NCBI GenBank assembly: GCA_900696515.1
Contig: CAADGK010000016.1
Location: 1 to 64,000, forward strand
Direction: 5' to 3'
Source of the DNA: an uncultured Nitrosospira sp.
Lineage (GTDB): Bacteria; Nitrospirota; Nitrospiria; Nitrospirales; Nitrospiraceae
Length of the DNA: 64,000 nt
The notes under the pieces were generated by a model. That model did no database searches and had not been told where the DNA came from. It was given only the letters and a program-made list of their open reading frames with translations. The translations under genes were made by a program, and so were the position numbers. Shown piece after piece: positions 18,255-26,350 of this stretch (its first letter is position 1; every line of letters starts with the position of its first letter).

Positions 18255-18274
18255 ACCTGGCGTATCCGCCAGGT
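18255..18274. promoter_or_regulatory. lux box (LuxR operator) between luxI and a sensor-kinase gene
   Basis: A perfect dyad ACCTG-N10-CAGGT, 20 bp in all, with the symmetry extending to 9-bp arms around a 4-bp centre (18254-18275). The Vibrio fischeri lux box has the same outer ACCTG and CAGGT at the same spacing. It lies 86 bp upstream of luxI on one side and 90 bp upstream of the divergent kinase gene on the other, so it could act on both promoters. The same dyad followed by CCTTTCTT could be read as a terminator, but no gene on that strand ends there. Confidence 0.72.
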
Positions 18275-18363
18275 GCCTTTCTTGTCTCTTTCGCTTACAA
18301 GTGCCGACTATGTGAGTGTCAGGAGATTACCGATTGACGGAAACCGTGAAGGGAGGATGTGGC

Positions 18364-19164
18364 GTGACACAAGGCAAGACCAGCTTTCAGTTATTGGAGG
18401 GTGGACTTCTCTCGACCTCTGCGGCGGCGGCCCGGTCGTTACGACCGCCGAAAGAACCGCTCGATCGCTGCCGGTTAGAACCTTCTGCCGGGGACTTAAC
18501 CATCGCGCTCAAGGCGGCTGAAAGGCGGCTGCATCAGCTGTTGGAAGATCGCTCGCGGATCGGCCGAGACTTGCATGACTGCGTCCTGCAATCTTTGTAT
18601 GCCATCGGACTCACCATTGAAACCGCCCAAAGACTTAGGCATAATAACAGTAAGGAAGCAAAATGTTTTGATCATGAAATAAGCGTCCAGATCAATCAGC
18701 TGATCCATGAGGTCCGAGGCATGATCCGGGAACTGGAGTCTGGGACGGTACAGGAATTTGACCTACCCTCTGAACTCGGCGTGCTCCGGACGACCTATGC
18801 GCAGATCGGACGCCTGGACGTACAGTTGGATCTTCAGCAGAATGCCATCGAGGTGCTCACCCACGAGGAGGAACGAGAAATTCTCAACATCGTTCGCGAG
18901 GCCCTCAGTAACTGTGCTCGCCATGCCCACGCAACCCAGGCCCTGGTCTCCGTTCGTATGAGAGACACCAGGGTCCGAATCAGTATCCAAGACGACGGGA
19001 TCGGCTTTGCTCAGGAGCCGGGCCCCTCACGCGGGTACGGGCTGACGAATATGGAGGCACGGGCCAAGAAGCTCGGCGGGACATTGCGTGTGCAGTCCAA
19101 GATCGGAAAAGGTACGCAGATCATGGCTGAATTCTCACTGGAACCCTTACTGACATCCATATGA
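18364..19164 (+). CDS. Cytoplasmic NarL-type sensor histidine kinase (HisKA_3)
   Basis: A 266-residue kinase without membrane segments. The dimerisation/phosphoacceptor helix has IGRDLHDCVLQSLYAIGL with the phospho-accepting His71. The ATPase domain follows, with the N box (REALSNCARHAHA) and G boxes (DDGIGF, GYGLTNMEARAKKLGG). No sensory domain is recognisable in the first 45 residues, so the input may be a partner protein. GGGAGG lies 7 bp before GTG 18364. The stop overlaps the response regulator start (ATGA). It is divergent from luxI across the lux box, suggesting a link with quorum sensing. Confidence 0.88.
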   Translation: MTQGKTSFQLLEGGLLSTSAAAARSLRPPKEPLDRCRLEPSAGDLTIALKAAERRLHQLLEDRSRIGRDLHDCVLQSLYAIGLTIETAQRLRHNNSKEAKCFDHEISVQINQLIHEVRGMIRELESGTVQEFDLPSELGVLRTTYAQIGRLDVQLDLQQNAIEVLTHEEEREILNIVREALSNCARHAHATQALVSVRMRDTRVRISIQDDGIGFAQEPGPSRGYGLTNMEARAKKLGGTLRVQSKIGKGTQIMAEFSLEPLLTSI

Positions 19165-19841
19165 AACAACCACAAACCAGCATCGTACTCATCGACGATC
19201 ATGAAATGGTCCGCCGGGGGCTTCGGGCTCTCCTTCATCTTGAAGCGGATCTGGCCATCGTGGGCGAAGCGGCCACCGTCGCCGGCGGCGTGGGGCTCGT
19301 CGAGCAGCTGACACCGCACATGGTCTTGCTCGATGTGAAACTGCCCGACGCCACCGTCACGGAAGCCATCCGCCAGTTGTTGACCGTTTCGCCCAAACTG
19401 CGGATCCTCATCCTCACCAGTTATGCCGAGGATACGACCGTGATGGCTGCCGTCCAGAACGGGGCCCATGGCTATGTACTCAAGGATGTTCGCATGGATG
19501 ACTTGATCCGGGCCATTCGCACCGTTGCTTCGGGCCAGGGGTACCTTGACCCTCGGGTGACACAGCAAGCGCTGCATTGGATTCGGACCAGCTCCCATCT
19601 GGGCGTCACGGCACAAGGAGTCTCCCGTCTTTCCCCACAAGAGCGCTTGATCCTGCCACTCCTCGCTGATGGCAAAACGAACAAGGAAATTGCCGTCCAG
19701 CTGCGCCTGAGCGACAAGACCGTCAAAAACTATCTCGCCAATATTTTCGACAAGCTTCAAGTAAAACGGCGTACTGAAGCCGTGGCCTGGTTCATGCGGG
19801 AGTCCCATATACCTGGTATCGGGCAGACCCCGAAGCTGTGA
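19161..19841 (+). CDS. NarL/FixJ-family response regulator
   Basis: A 226-residue two-domain regulator: a receiver (residues about 7-123) with acidic pair Asp12-Asp13, phospho-acceptor Asp58 and the Lys of YVLKDV, then a LuxR-type helix-turn-helix (about 150-215) with LSPQERLILPLLADGKTNKEIAVQLRLSDKTVKNYLANIF. It overlaps the upstream kinase by four bases and is surely its partner. Part of its C-terminal HTH resembles the decayed fragment at 21184-21333. Confidence 0.92.
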   Translation: MKQPQTSIVLIDDHEMVRRGLRALLHLEADLAIVGEAATVAGGVGLVEQLTPHMVLLDVKLPDATVTEAIRQLLTVSPKLRILILTSYAEDTTVMAAVQNGAHGYVLKDVRMDDLIRAIRTVASGQGYLDPRVTQQALHWIRTSSHLGVTAQGVSRLSPQERLILPLLADGKTNKEIAVQLRLSDKTVKNYLANIFDKLQVKRRTEAVAWFMRESHIPGIGQTPKL

Positions 19842-20486
19842 CGGTCCTGCGACCGCCACAGCACGCCCTCTCATCTCCCCCTCGCCGCCGCCGACCCCAT
19901 CATTCTAGAAACGGACTTGGAATTGACCGATCATAGAAAAACCCGGAGCAAGGGAGGCCGCTAGAGTAAACGCGCAAGAAGCGGACCGGAGAAACAATAG
20001 GCAGGTATTCCTCGAAAATCCGTCAGTCTGTGCGTTTTTCACCCACCTATGCAGGAAGCCACAGCTGTAAAGCTGTGGAGGAATGCGCAGTGGGTGTCCT
20101 CCGACGCCTTGGCGAAGGAGGACACGCTTCGGCCGGTTCCTCCGAAGACACAACAGGAACCACGGCTGTCAAGCCGTGGGGCTCCACTTCAGGAGGGAGT
20201 GGGAAGGCACCCCAAGCGATCAACCCGCTACGAACGGTTAAATCGAAAAAGCGTCGCAGCATTATGACAAGCAATCCTTTGGTGACCTCGCCTTGTCCGG
20301 TCCCTCTCATCCGATTGGCCGGTCCTGAGCTTCGTGTTTCCTCTCGGTAGATGCTTACCAAGGGCGGCGCTAACGCGCCGCAGAGGCTCGCCGTGGCTCT
20401 GACGGGCCACCGTTCTGAGTCCCTTCCTCCGTCCCAAGCAAATTGTTCTTGCCAGAAAGGGACCCATTGGGTACCATTGAGGTGTA
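19842..20486. other. Long intergenic region with several hairpins, no gene seen
   Basis: No reading frame here has a credible start and ribosome site. The region holds the four-hairpin block at 20059-20179 and a further perfect stem, GCGGCGC/GCGCCGC around TAAC, at 20364-20381. The last 30 bases before the toxin gene contain a GGTACC dyad and GAGGT, and probably hold its promoter and operator. Confidence 0.5.
20059..20179. repeat. Block of four hairpins, first and last of the same co-varying type
   Basis: Hairpin 1 (20059-20078) is CCACAGCT-GTAA-AGCTGTGG. Hairpin 4 (20160-20179) is CCACGGCT-GTCA-AGCCGTGG; the one stem difference (A:T to G:C) is compensated on both sides. Between them lie hairpin 2 (20094-20125, 9-bp GTGTCCTCC stem with an inner GCC/GGC stem) and hairpin 3 (20127-20147, CTTCGG/CCGAAG). 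It could be a REP-like element, the end of a lost IS200/IS605-type element, or a structured RNA. Confidence 0.6.
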
Positions 20487-20819
20487 GTGATCACGATACG
20501 AACATCGAAATCCTTTGACGTGCTGGCGTTGTCCTTACTGGGCAAGGAGGCTTATGACGACCTCATCGAATTTCTTGCGCGAAACTATTTGAAAGGCGAC
20601 ATCATCCCTGGCACCGGCGGCGTGCGAAAACTCCGCTACGCACGGCAGGGCAGAGGCAAGAGTGGAGGGTTCCGCGTGATCTATTACTACTACGCGGACA
20701 ATAGGCCGATCGTGCCCTTTACGATGTTTGCCAAGAACGAAAAGGCCAATTTGTCACAGGCAGAGAAGAGCGAGCTCTCCAGCATCGTTCAAGAGATCAA
20801 GAAGGAGTTTAGGAAATGA
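20487..20819 (+). CDS. higB: RelE/HigB-type toxin of a type II toxin-antitoxin pair
   Basis: A 110-residue protein of the RelE/ParE superfamily in the subgroup with GGVRKLRYARQGRGKSGGFRVIYYYYADN and a C-terminal MFAKNEKANLSQAEKSEL. Such toxins cut mRNA on the ribosome. Conserved basic residues (Lys/Arg in the KLR.AR.GRGKSGG stretch) fit an RNA-cutting site. It starts with GTG, with GAGGT 4-5 bp upstream. The toxin comes first and the antitoxin overlaps it, the order typical of higBA. Confidence 0.88.
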   Translation: MITIRTSKSFDVLALSLLGKEAYDDLIEFLARNYLKGDIIPGTGGVRKLRYARQGRGKSGGFRVIYYYYADNRPIVPFTMFAKNEKANLSQAEKSELSSIVQEIKKEFRK

Positions 20820-21121
20820 CGAAAGCGGGACAGAAGATCATCAAGGGCGCACAGGATGCCCTCGATATGCTGCAAGGTAAGACACCCGGCAGGGTGCATA
20901 CCATCCGGTCAACTGACATCGATGTGCGGGAAATTCGTGAACATCTGAATATGACACAGGCCGCGTTTTCCGAGACCTTCGGCATTCCGATTCCGACCCT
21001 TAAGAAATGGGAGGCTCGCAAACGCGTACCGGAAGGTCCGGCGAAAGCCTATCTGATGGTGATCGACCGGAACCCCGGCGCGGTGAAACGAGCTCTGCAA
21101 GGACTTCCCTTGGCAGGATGA
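20816..21121 (+). CDS. higA: HigA-type antitoxin, XRE helix-turn-helix
   Basis: A 101-residue DNA-binding antitoxin. The HTH is at residues about 38-75 (VREIREHLNMTQAAFSETFGIPIPTLKKWEARKR), followed by the conserved PEGPAKAYLMVIDRNP found in this antitoxin group. It neutralises the upstream toxin and should repress the shared promoter. It overlaps the toxin gene by four bases. Confidence 0.88.
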   Translation: MTKAGQKIIKGAQDALDMLQGKTPGRVHTIRSTDIDVREIREHLNMTQAAFSETFGIPIPTLKKWEARKRVPEGPAKAYLMVIDRNPGAVKRALQGLPLAG

Positions 21122-21183
21122 ACTCCCGTCGCCCGTCTCGCTGTCGACTCCCTGCTGTCCCACCATGCGTTGTTCGTGGCCTC

Positions 21184-21333
21184 CGACTCCGTTTGGTGGC
21201 GAAGGGATTGACCAATAAAGAAATTGCTGAGTCTTTGCGACTCAGTAAAAAGCGGTCAAGAACCTGGCGCCTTATTCCGATAAGAACAAAGCTGCCCTAG
21301 CCGAACGAGTCGTATTGATACGATACGCAGGAC
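21184..21333 (+). pseudogene. Remnant of a LuxR-type helix-turn-helix gene
   Basis: LRLVAKGLTNKEIAESLRLS is an unmistakable NarL/LuxR HTH segment. After this the frame shifts, and the neighbouring frame continues as KKAVKNLA...ALAERVVLIRYA, a worn version of the DNA-recognition and last helices. No receiver domain precedes it. It lies between higBA and the pseudo-receiver gene, suggesting an ancient duplicate of the response regulator that has decayed. Confidence 0.65.
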
Positions 21334-21354
21334 AGTATCACCGTACGCCGGTTT

Positions 21355-22056
21355 ATGACCACGCTGAACATGCCCACCCAGATACCATCGTCAAGCGAGG
21401 CGCTGCTCATCGAACCGGATCCGGACCTTGCCGGGACATTCCGGGAGCTCATGACCCTGGCCTATCATTCATCGGTCACTCTTGATGTCGTGGCTTCTCT
21501 TCATGACGGCCTCATGTATCTCCAGACACATCACGTGCCGGTGATTCTTATGAACCTCTCCCTGCCGGAGCACGCCGGACGCGAGGCCGTGGAGCGGGTA
21601 CGTCAGGCGGCCGGGTCCAGTGCGATCATCGGCTTCCAGCGAACCCCGGATGCTGCGATGCTGTCCCACGCCATCCGTGCCGGAGCCCATGAAATACTGC
21701 CTGTCACGCCGCCCTCGGCTGAAACACTCCGCCTGTCCATCACCAGTGCCTTGCTCCGGGCCACTCGCCCCCTGACGTCGACCGAGCCCTTGCCCTCGGC
21801 GGACGCTCCCCCCGCCTCGTCCGTCTCCATCAGAAAAGCGGCCCATGACTTGAATAACTGCCTGACATCCATCAATGGATTTGCCGACATTCTTCTTGCG
21901 CGACTGCCGGCGGACGATCCATCACACCGTTTCGCGGAACAGATCAAACTGGCATGCGCTAGAGCCGAAAACGTGATCAAGCAGTTGCCTCGTACAGCGG
22001 ACCCGCCGTCCGCTTCTCCGCAATCGCAACCGACCGACAGCGCTCGGGCCGCCTGA
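21355..22056 (+). CDS. Degenerate receiver fused to a histidine-kinase-like DHp helix, no ATPase domain
   Basis: A 233-residue protein. Residues about 15-130 look like a response-regulator receiver, but the acidic pair is replaced (IEPDPDLAG) and the phospho-acceptor site reads ILMNLSLPEHAG, with Asn in place of Asp. Residues about 160-215 resemble the HisKA dimerisation helix, AAHDLNNCLTSINGFADIL, with a His-Asp-Leu-Asn-Asn core like hybrid kinases. No catalytic ATPase domain follows. It may act as a phosphotransfer or dimerisation scaffold. The linker is Pro/Ser-rich. I do not recognise a named family for the whole protein. Confidence 0.7.
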   Translation: MTTLNMPTQIPSSSEALLIEPDPDLAGTFRELMTLAYHSSVTLDVVASLHDGLMYLQTHHVPVILMNLSLPEHAGREAVERVRQAAGSSAIIGFQRTPDAAMLSHAIRAGAHEILPVTPPSAETLRLSITSALLRATRPLTSTEPLPSADAPPASSVSIRKAAHDLNNCLTSINGFADILLARLPADDPSHRFAEQIKLACARAENVIKQLPRTADPPSASPQSQPTDSARAA

Positions 22057-22166
22057 CAACTCTCCCGATCTCCCGAATTGACAGGCCGTCATCCCCTGAC
22101 TAGGATACGGACGACCATCAAGAAACCCCGTCGAACAGGGCTCATACCGTCTGAAAGGAGATCGTA

Positions 22167-22742
22167 ATGTCCGACTCTGGTTTGCCCGACACCCGGGAAA
22201 CCCGCCGTTCACCTCAATCCACGCACACGGCCGGCAATCCGATCGAAGCGGCGTTTGAAGCCGTCGTGTTTGCCAGTCGATGGATTCAGGCTCCGCTCTA
22301 TGCGGGCCTGATCATCGCCGAACTGCTCTACGCCTATAAGTTTCTGGTCGAACTCTGGCACATGGTGACCCATATCAACACCATGGAAGAAACGGTGTTC
22401 ATGCTCGGCGTCCTCGGCTTGATCGATGTCACCATGGTGGCCAATCTGCTAACCATGGTGGTGATCGGAGGATACGCCACGTTCGTCAGCAAACTGGATC
22501 TGGAACATCATCCCGACCGCCCTGATTGGCTGACCCATGTCGATCCGGGAACCATCAAGATCAAACTGGCGGCGTCCCTGATCGGCATCTCCAGCATTCA
22601 TCTGTTGAAGGGATTCGTCGACGTCGCGCACGAGGACCCGGAGCATTTGAAGTGGAAAATCTTCATTCACATGACATTCCTGGCTTCCGCGATCTTGCTG
22701 GCCTGGACCGACAAGATCATGCAGAGGGACAAGAAGCACTAA
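22167..22742 (+). CDS. UPF0114 / TIGR00645 (YqhA-like) membrane protein
   Basis: A 191-residue inner-membrane protein with an extra polar N-terminus of about 25 residues. It is followed by FEAVVFASRWIQAPLYAGLIIAELLYAYKF and three more hydrophobic segments (VFMLGVLGLIDVTMVANLLTMVVIGGY, KLAASLIGISSIHLLKGFVD, IHMTFLASAILLAWTD), as in E. coli YqhA. Function is unknown. GAAAGGAG lies 7 bp before the ATG. It is convergent with a decayed response-regulator gene. Confidence 0.9.
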   Translation: MSDSGLPDTRETRRSPQSTHTAGNPIEAAFEAVVFASRWIQAPLYAGLIIAELLYAYKFLVELWHMVTHINTMEETVFMLGVLGLIDVTMVANLLTMVVIGGYATFVSKLDLEHHPDRPDWLTHVDPGTIKIKLAASLIGISSIHLLKGFVDVAHEDPEHLKWKIFIHMTFLASAILLAWTDKIMQRDKKH

Positions 22743-22744
22743 GG

Positions 22745-23015
22745 GACCGGCGCGAGTCGTCAGCATCAAGCAGGGGGGTTGGAGTTGTTTGATCCTTCTT
22801 GGGATCGTGACACCGTCTTGATCTGGCAGCATGATATCCAAGATGGCCAACCCAACCCGCTCGGACCGTACGATGTCCAGCCCCTCTTCTCCGGTTGAGG
22901 CTTCTCGCACGACAGCTGACGGAAATAACACACGAATCACTTCACCAATACTGCGGCGAAGCAGCGGATGTTCTTCCAAAATGCGTAGGCGTATAGGTCG
23001 TGACGACTGAAGCAA
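22745..23015 (-). pseudogene. Truncated response-regulator receiver
   Basis: From the start at 23015 the frame reads as a receiver domain: IRLRILEEHPLLRRSIGEVI, then GLAILDIMLPDQDGVTIPRRIKQLQP with the phospho-acceptor Asp, then LMLT. Homology stops near 22745, where the frame runs into the antisense of the YqhA-like gene. The last beta-alpha units and any DNA-binding domain are missing. It looks like a gene whose 3' half was lost. Confidence 0.65.
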
Positions 23016-23150
23016 TCAACGGCATACCAGCACACCGCCCCTTTCGAAAATCGTAACGTACGGAGGCTCCTCCTCATTGCGGAGAAACGCTGACATGAAT
23101 ATCGGACAACGCCCTACAGATATTGTGGAATCAAGAATATTGACGGGAGG

Positions 23151-23792
23151 TCAGGTAGCAAGGCGGTGTTCGATCGCATAACGAATCACGTCGGTGGTGG
23201 ACGTGAGACCAAGTTTATCGAGTAGCCGAGCACGATACGTGCTGACGGTCTTGACACTCAAGGCCATCTCGGCAGCAATCGCAGACACGGATTTCCCCCG
23301 CCCCAGCAGCCGGAGGACTTCCATCTCTCGGTCGGAGAGGCGGTCATGCAAGGTCACTGGTTGTCCTGCGTCTAGGCGGACTGCTAGGTGGTTTTCCGCT
23401 GCGCCCGTAACGTATCGCCGACCGGCCAGGACTTCTTGCACGGCGATCAGCAATTCGGTAGGTGCCTGATCTTTCGTAAGATAGCCGGAGGCCCCGGCCT
23501 TCAATGCGCGCATGGCGAACTCGCGCTCCGGATAGAGACTGAGCATCAGGACAGGCAAATTGGGCTGTAGCTGCTTGACCTCCTTCAGCACCTCGAGTCC
23601 ATGCATGTCGGGCAGGCCCATGTCCAGGATCAACAGATCCCACACTTGTCGCCGAACCAATCTGATCGCGGTGGTGCCGGTTCCGGCTTCGGTCACATTC
23701 GGGCAGATCGCCTCTTGAACAAGCAGGTCACGCACTCCTTTGCGCACAATCGGATGATCATCGACGACCAAACAACGACAGCTATTTCCCAC
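23151..23792 (-). CDS. NarL/FixJ-family response regulator
   Basis: A 213-residue regulator with a receiver (Asp11-Asp12, phospho-acceptor Asp57 in LLILDMGLPDMHGLEVL) and a C-terminal LuxR-type HTH (LSDREMEVLRLLGRGKSVSAIAAEMALSVKTVSTYRARLLDKL). GGAGG lies 7-8 bp before GTG 23792, which places the start 11 bases inside the 3' end of the kinase gene, so the two are translationally coupled. The open frame extends 228 bases upstream over the kinase gene but that is only overlap. Confidence 0.9.
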   Translation of the reverse strand: MGNSCRCLVVDDHPIVRKGVRDLLVQEAICPNVTEAGTGTTAIRLVRRQVWDLLILDMGLPDMHGLEVLKEVKQLQPNLPVLMLSLYPEREFAMRALKAGASGYLTKDQAPTELLIAVQEVLAGRRYVTGAAENHLAVRLDAGQPVTLHDRLSDREMEVLRLLGRGKSVSAIAAEMALSVKTVSTYRARLLDKLGLTSTTDVIRYAIEHRLAT

Positions 23793-26250
23793 GGCGAGAC
23801 CTCCGTTTGGGCGTTGCAGCTGTCCGATCCCTGGCAGCTGCCTTCGGCTGCAGAACGGACGCAGGAATCTCAACGGGGATCTCCACTGTGACCGTTGTTC
23901 CAACCCGGCTGGTGGAGTCAATGGTGACCGATCCTGCCAGCAGCTCCGCTCGTTCTTGGACTCCACGGAGTCCAAAACGATTCTTTTTCCCAACCGCGCG
24001 AACGGCAAACCCCCGACCATTATCCCACACTCTGAGCACGACCCTCCCTAGTTCTCTGCCGAGTGTGATTGTGACTGTCGTTGCCTTGGCATGGCGAATC
24101 ACGTTCGAAAGCAACTCCTGCGCAATGCGGAAGAGGGCGATCTCAACCTCTGGACTCCAACGCACGCGGGCATCGATTCCATCTGCCACAAATCGGCACT
24201 GTATCTGAGACTGCGCGGTGAGATCGTCCACCAGCGCCTCTATGGCTGCTCGCAACCCCAGTTCTTCGAGCAGGGATGGCCGAAGAGCGGCAACCATTTC
24301 TCTGAGCGACAGAAACAGCCGGTCGACCATCCCGATCGCCCGATTCATCCGTGACCCAATGGCCGAGGGCTTGCGGGCGGCCTTCATCACAGCCGAAATC
24401 TTGGTGAGTTCAAGCTTGAGCCCGCTGAGAACCTGCCCGAATTCATCGTGCAGCTCCCGTGACAGTCGGCTCCGCTCCTGTTCTTTCGCCGCCTCGACCG
24501 CTCGGCTGAGCACTTGAAGCCGTCGATAGGAATCCCGGAGCGCCTCCTCCGCCTTCTTACGATCGGTGATATCTTCGTGCGCAATCACGCAACCGCCCCG
24601 GTCGCTCAATGGTGTCACCCGCATGCTGAACCACTGACGATGTCCAGGCCATACGCACAGATACTCGCACTCAAAGAGATCCTTCCGCCCTGCTAAGACG
24701 TCACGGATCCCTTGCAGGGCTTGTCGGACTTCTGAGCTCTTGCCGGCGGCACGCTCACAAACCATCACGTAGTTGGCTCCGAGGCTGACTCCCGCAAGGC
24801 CAGATGGATCGTTGCGCCGGGCAGCCTGTTCCCACGCCCAGTTGACCGCTGCGATCACTCCATTTACATCAAGCACCACAACATAAGCGGACAATGAGTC
24901 CAAGATCTCCTTCCTAAACCGTTCACTGACCCGCAACGACTCTGTCCGTTCAACGACACGTTGTTCGAGTGTCTCATTGAGCTGGCGCAGCGCCTCCTCC
25001 GTCTGCTTGCGAGCAGTGATGTCTACCGAGATTCCCAATAGGTATTGGGCACGCCCCTCATGATCGACCAGGGGGATCTTCTTCGTATGAAGAGACCGTC
25101 GCGTACCGTCACGAATCACTATCGGTTCATCAGGAACGTCCAACAACCGTCCGCTGGTCAATACCTCCCGATCGTTGGCTGTAAAGCGATCCGCCATAGA
25201 CTTTGGGAAATAATCATAGTCGTTCTTGCCCAAAAGCTCTTGCTCCGAGTACCCAAGTAGCTGTTCCCCTGCTTTGTTCAGACGAAGAAACCGAAGGTTC
25301 TCAGCATCCTTAATAAAAACCATGAGGGGTAAATTGTTCACGATCGATGTGGTAAAGGCTTCCGATCGTCTCAGCCTGTCTTCCATCCGCTTCCGCTCGG
25401 TGATATCCCGCGAGATTCCGAAGAGGCCCGCTATGTGGCCTTGTGCATCGAACACTGGCCCTTTGGTGCTCAGGAACGTCCGCTCAACCCCTTCGGCCGT
25501 CCTGAGAGTCTCCTCATAGGTCAGCGTCTTTCCCCCGTCCATCGTCTGACGGTCATGTTCCATCAGGGTCTGGGCATCGGCAGGCGGAAAGATGAAGCGG
25601 TCGTCCTTCCCCAGCACTTCGTCGGGGCGTTTGCCGACAAATCGGCCGGCGGCGTTGTTGAAAAGAAGATATTGTCCCTGTGGGTCTTTGAGAAATACGG
25701 CGTCGGATGTCCCCTCCACGATGGCCTGGAGCTGCCGCCGGCTTTCCTCCAATTCACGCGTCCGCTGGAAGACTTGCCCTTCCAGTGTGGCATTCAGTTC
25801 CGCAAGGCTCCGTTCTGACTGCTTGCGCATGGTGATATCCTGCACCACGGCGACGTGACAATTCGGCTGTTCCCCGGCTTCCCAAAGAGGCGAGACGGTC
25901 AAGTCGACCCACACAATGGACCCGTCCGACCGGAAATACCGCTTCTCCATCGAAAATTTGCGGATCCGACCGGCTTTGAGCGCTTCCATATTGTTGAGAT
26001 CAACCTGCAAATCGTCAGGATGGGTGATGGCCATGAAGGTCGTGGCCGTCATGTCGCCAGCGGACAGACCGACGATTTCACAATATCGTTGATTAACTCG
26101 GACGAATCGGCCCGTGGCGGTTTCGATCAACGCCACTCCAACGGCCGCCTGCTCAAAGATGGCGCGGAAGAGTTGTTCGGGTTGGACGAGGACCGTATCA
26201 GTGACACCATGGCGAGTATGGATTTCATCTTTACCCGAAGGCGGTACCAT
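23782..26250 (-). CDS. Multi-PAS soluble sensor histidine kinase (HisKA_3)
   Basis: An 822-residue kinase without clear membrane segments. Four PAS-type domains are visible at about residues 25-140, 175-290, 300-415 and 445-570, each closing with a PAC-like DITxRK/R motif and joined by coiled-coil stretches rich in Leu, Glu and Arg. The phospho-acceptor helix is SRELHDEFGQVLSGLKLELT with His near 601. The ATPase domain ends near 790 (ELLSNVIRHA, VWDNGRGF, FGLRGVQERAELL). GGGAGG precedes the ATG. The partner is the overlapping response regulator. The signal is unknown; no haem or flavin motif stands out. Confidence 0.9.
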   Translation of the reverse strand: MVPPSGKDEIHTRHGVTDTVLVQPEQLFRAIFEQAAVGVALIETATGRFVRVNQRYCEIVGLSAGDMTATTFMAITHPDDLQVDLNNMEALKAGRIRKFSMEKRYFRSDGSIVWVDLTVSPLWEAGEQPNCHVAVVQDITMRKQSERSLAELNATLEGQVFQRTRELEESRRQLQAIVEGTSDAVFLKDPQGQYLLFNNAAGRFVGKRPDEVLGKDDRFIFPPADAQTLMEHDRQTMDGGKTLTYEETLRTAEGVERTFLSTKGPVFDAQGHIAGLFGISRDITERKRMEDRLRRSEAFTTSIVNNLPLMVFIKDAENLRFLRLNKAGEQLLGYSEQELLGKNDYDYFPKSMADRFTANDREVLTSGRLLDVPDEPIVIRDGTRRSLHTKKIPLVDHEGRAQYLLGISVDITARKQTEEALRQLNETLEQRVVERTESLRVSERFRKEILDSLSAYVVVLDVNGVIAAVNWAWEQAARRNDPSGLAGVSLGANYVMVCERAAGKSSEVRQALQGIRDVLAGRKDLFECEYLCVWPGHRQWFSMRVTPLSDRGGCVIAHEDITDRKKAEEALRDSYRRLQVLSRAVEAAKEQERSRLSRELHDEFGQVLSGLKLELTKISAVMKAARKPSAIGSRMNRAIGMVDRLFLSLREMVAALRPSLLEELGLRAAIEALVDDLTAQSQIQCRFVADGIDARVRWSPEVEIALFRIAQELLSNVIRHAKATTVTITLGRELGRVVLRVWDNGRGFAVRAVGKKNRFGLRGVQERAELLAGSVTIDSTSRVGTTVTVEIPVEIPASVLQPKAAARDRTAATPKRRSRRGK

Positions 26251-26350
26251 GGCCGACCTCCCACGGTCGAGACAAACACGCAGGTTACGTTATTCACTGG
26301 ACAGGGGAAATTGTACGCTTCGCCGGAGGGAAAATGCGAGAGGAGCCCCG

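Noticed and set aside
18254-18275. Rho-independent terminator instead of a lux box
   Set aside because: No plus-strand gene ends upstream, and the T-rich stretch is short; the ACCTG-N10-CAGGT form and the position upstream of luxI fit an operator better.
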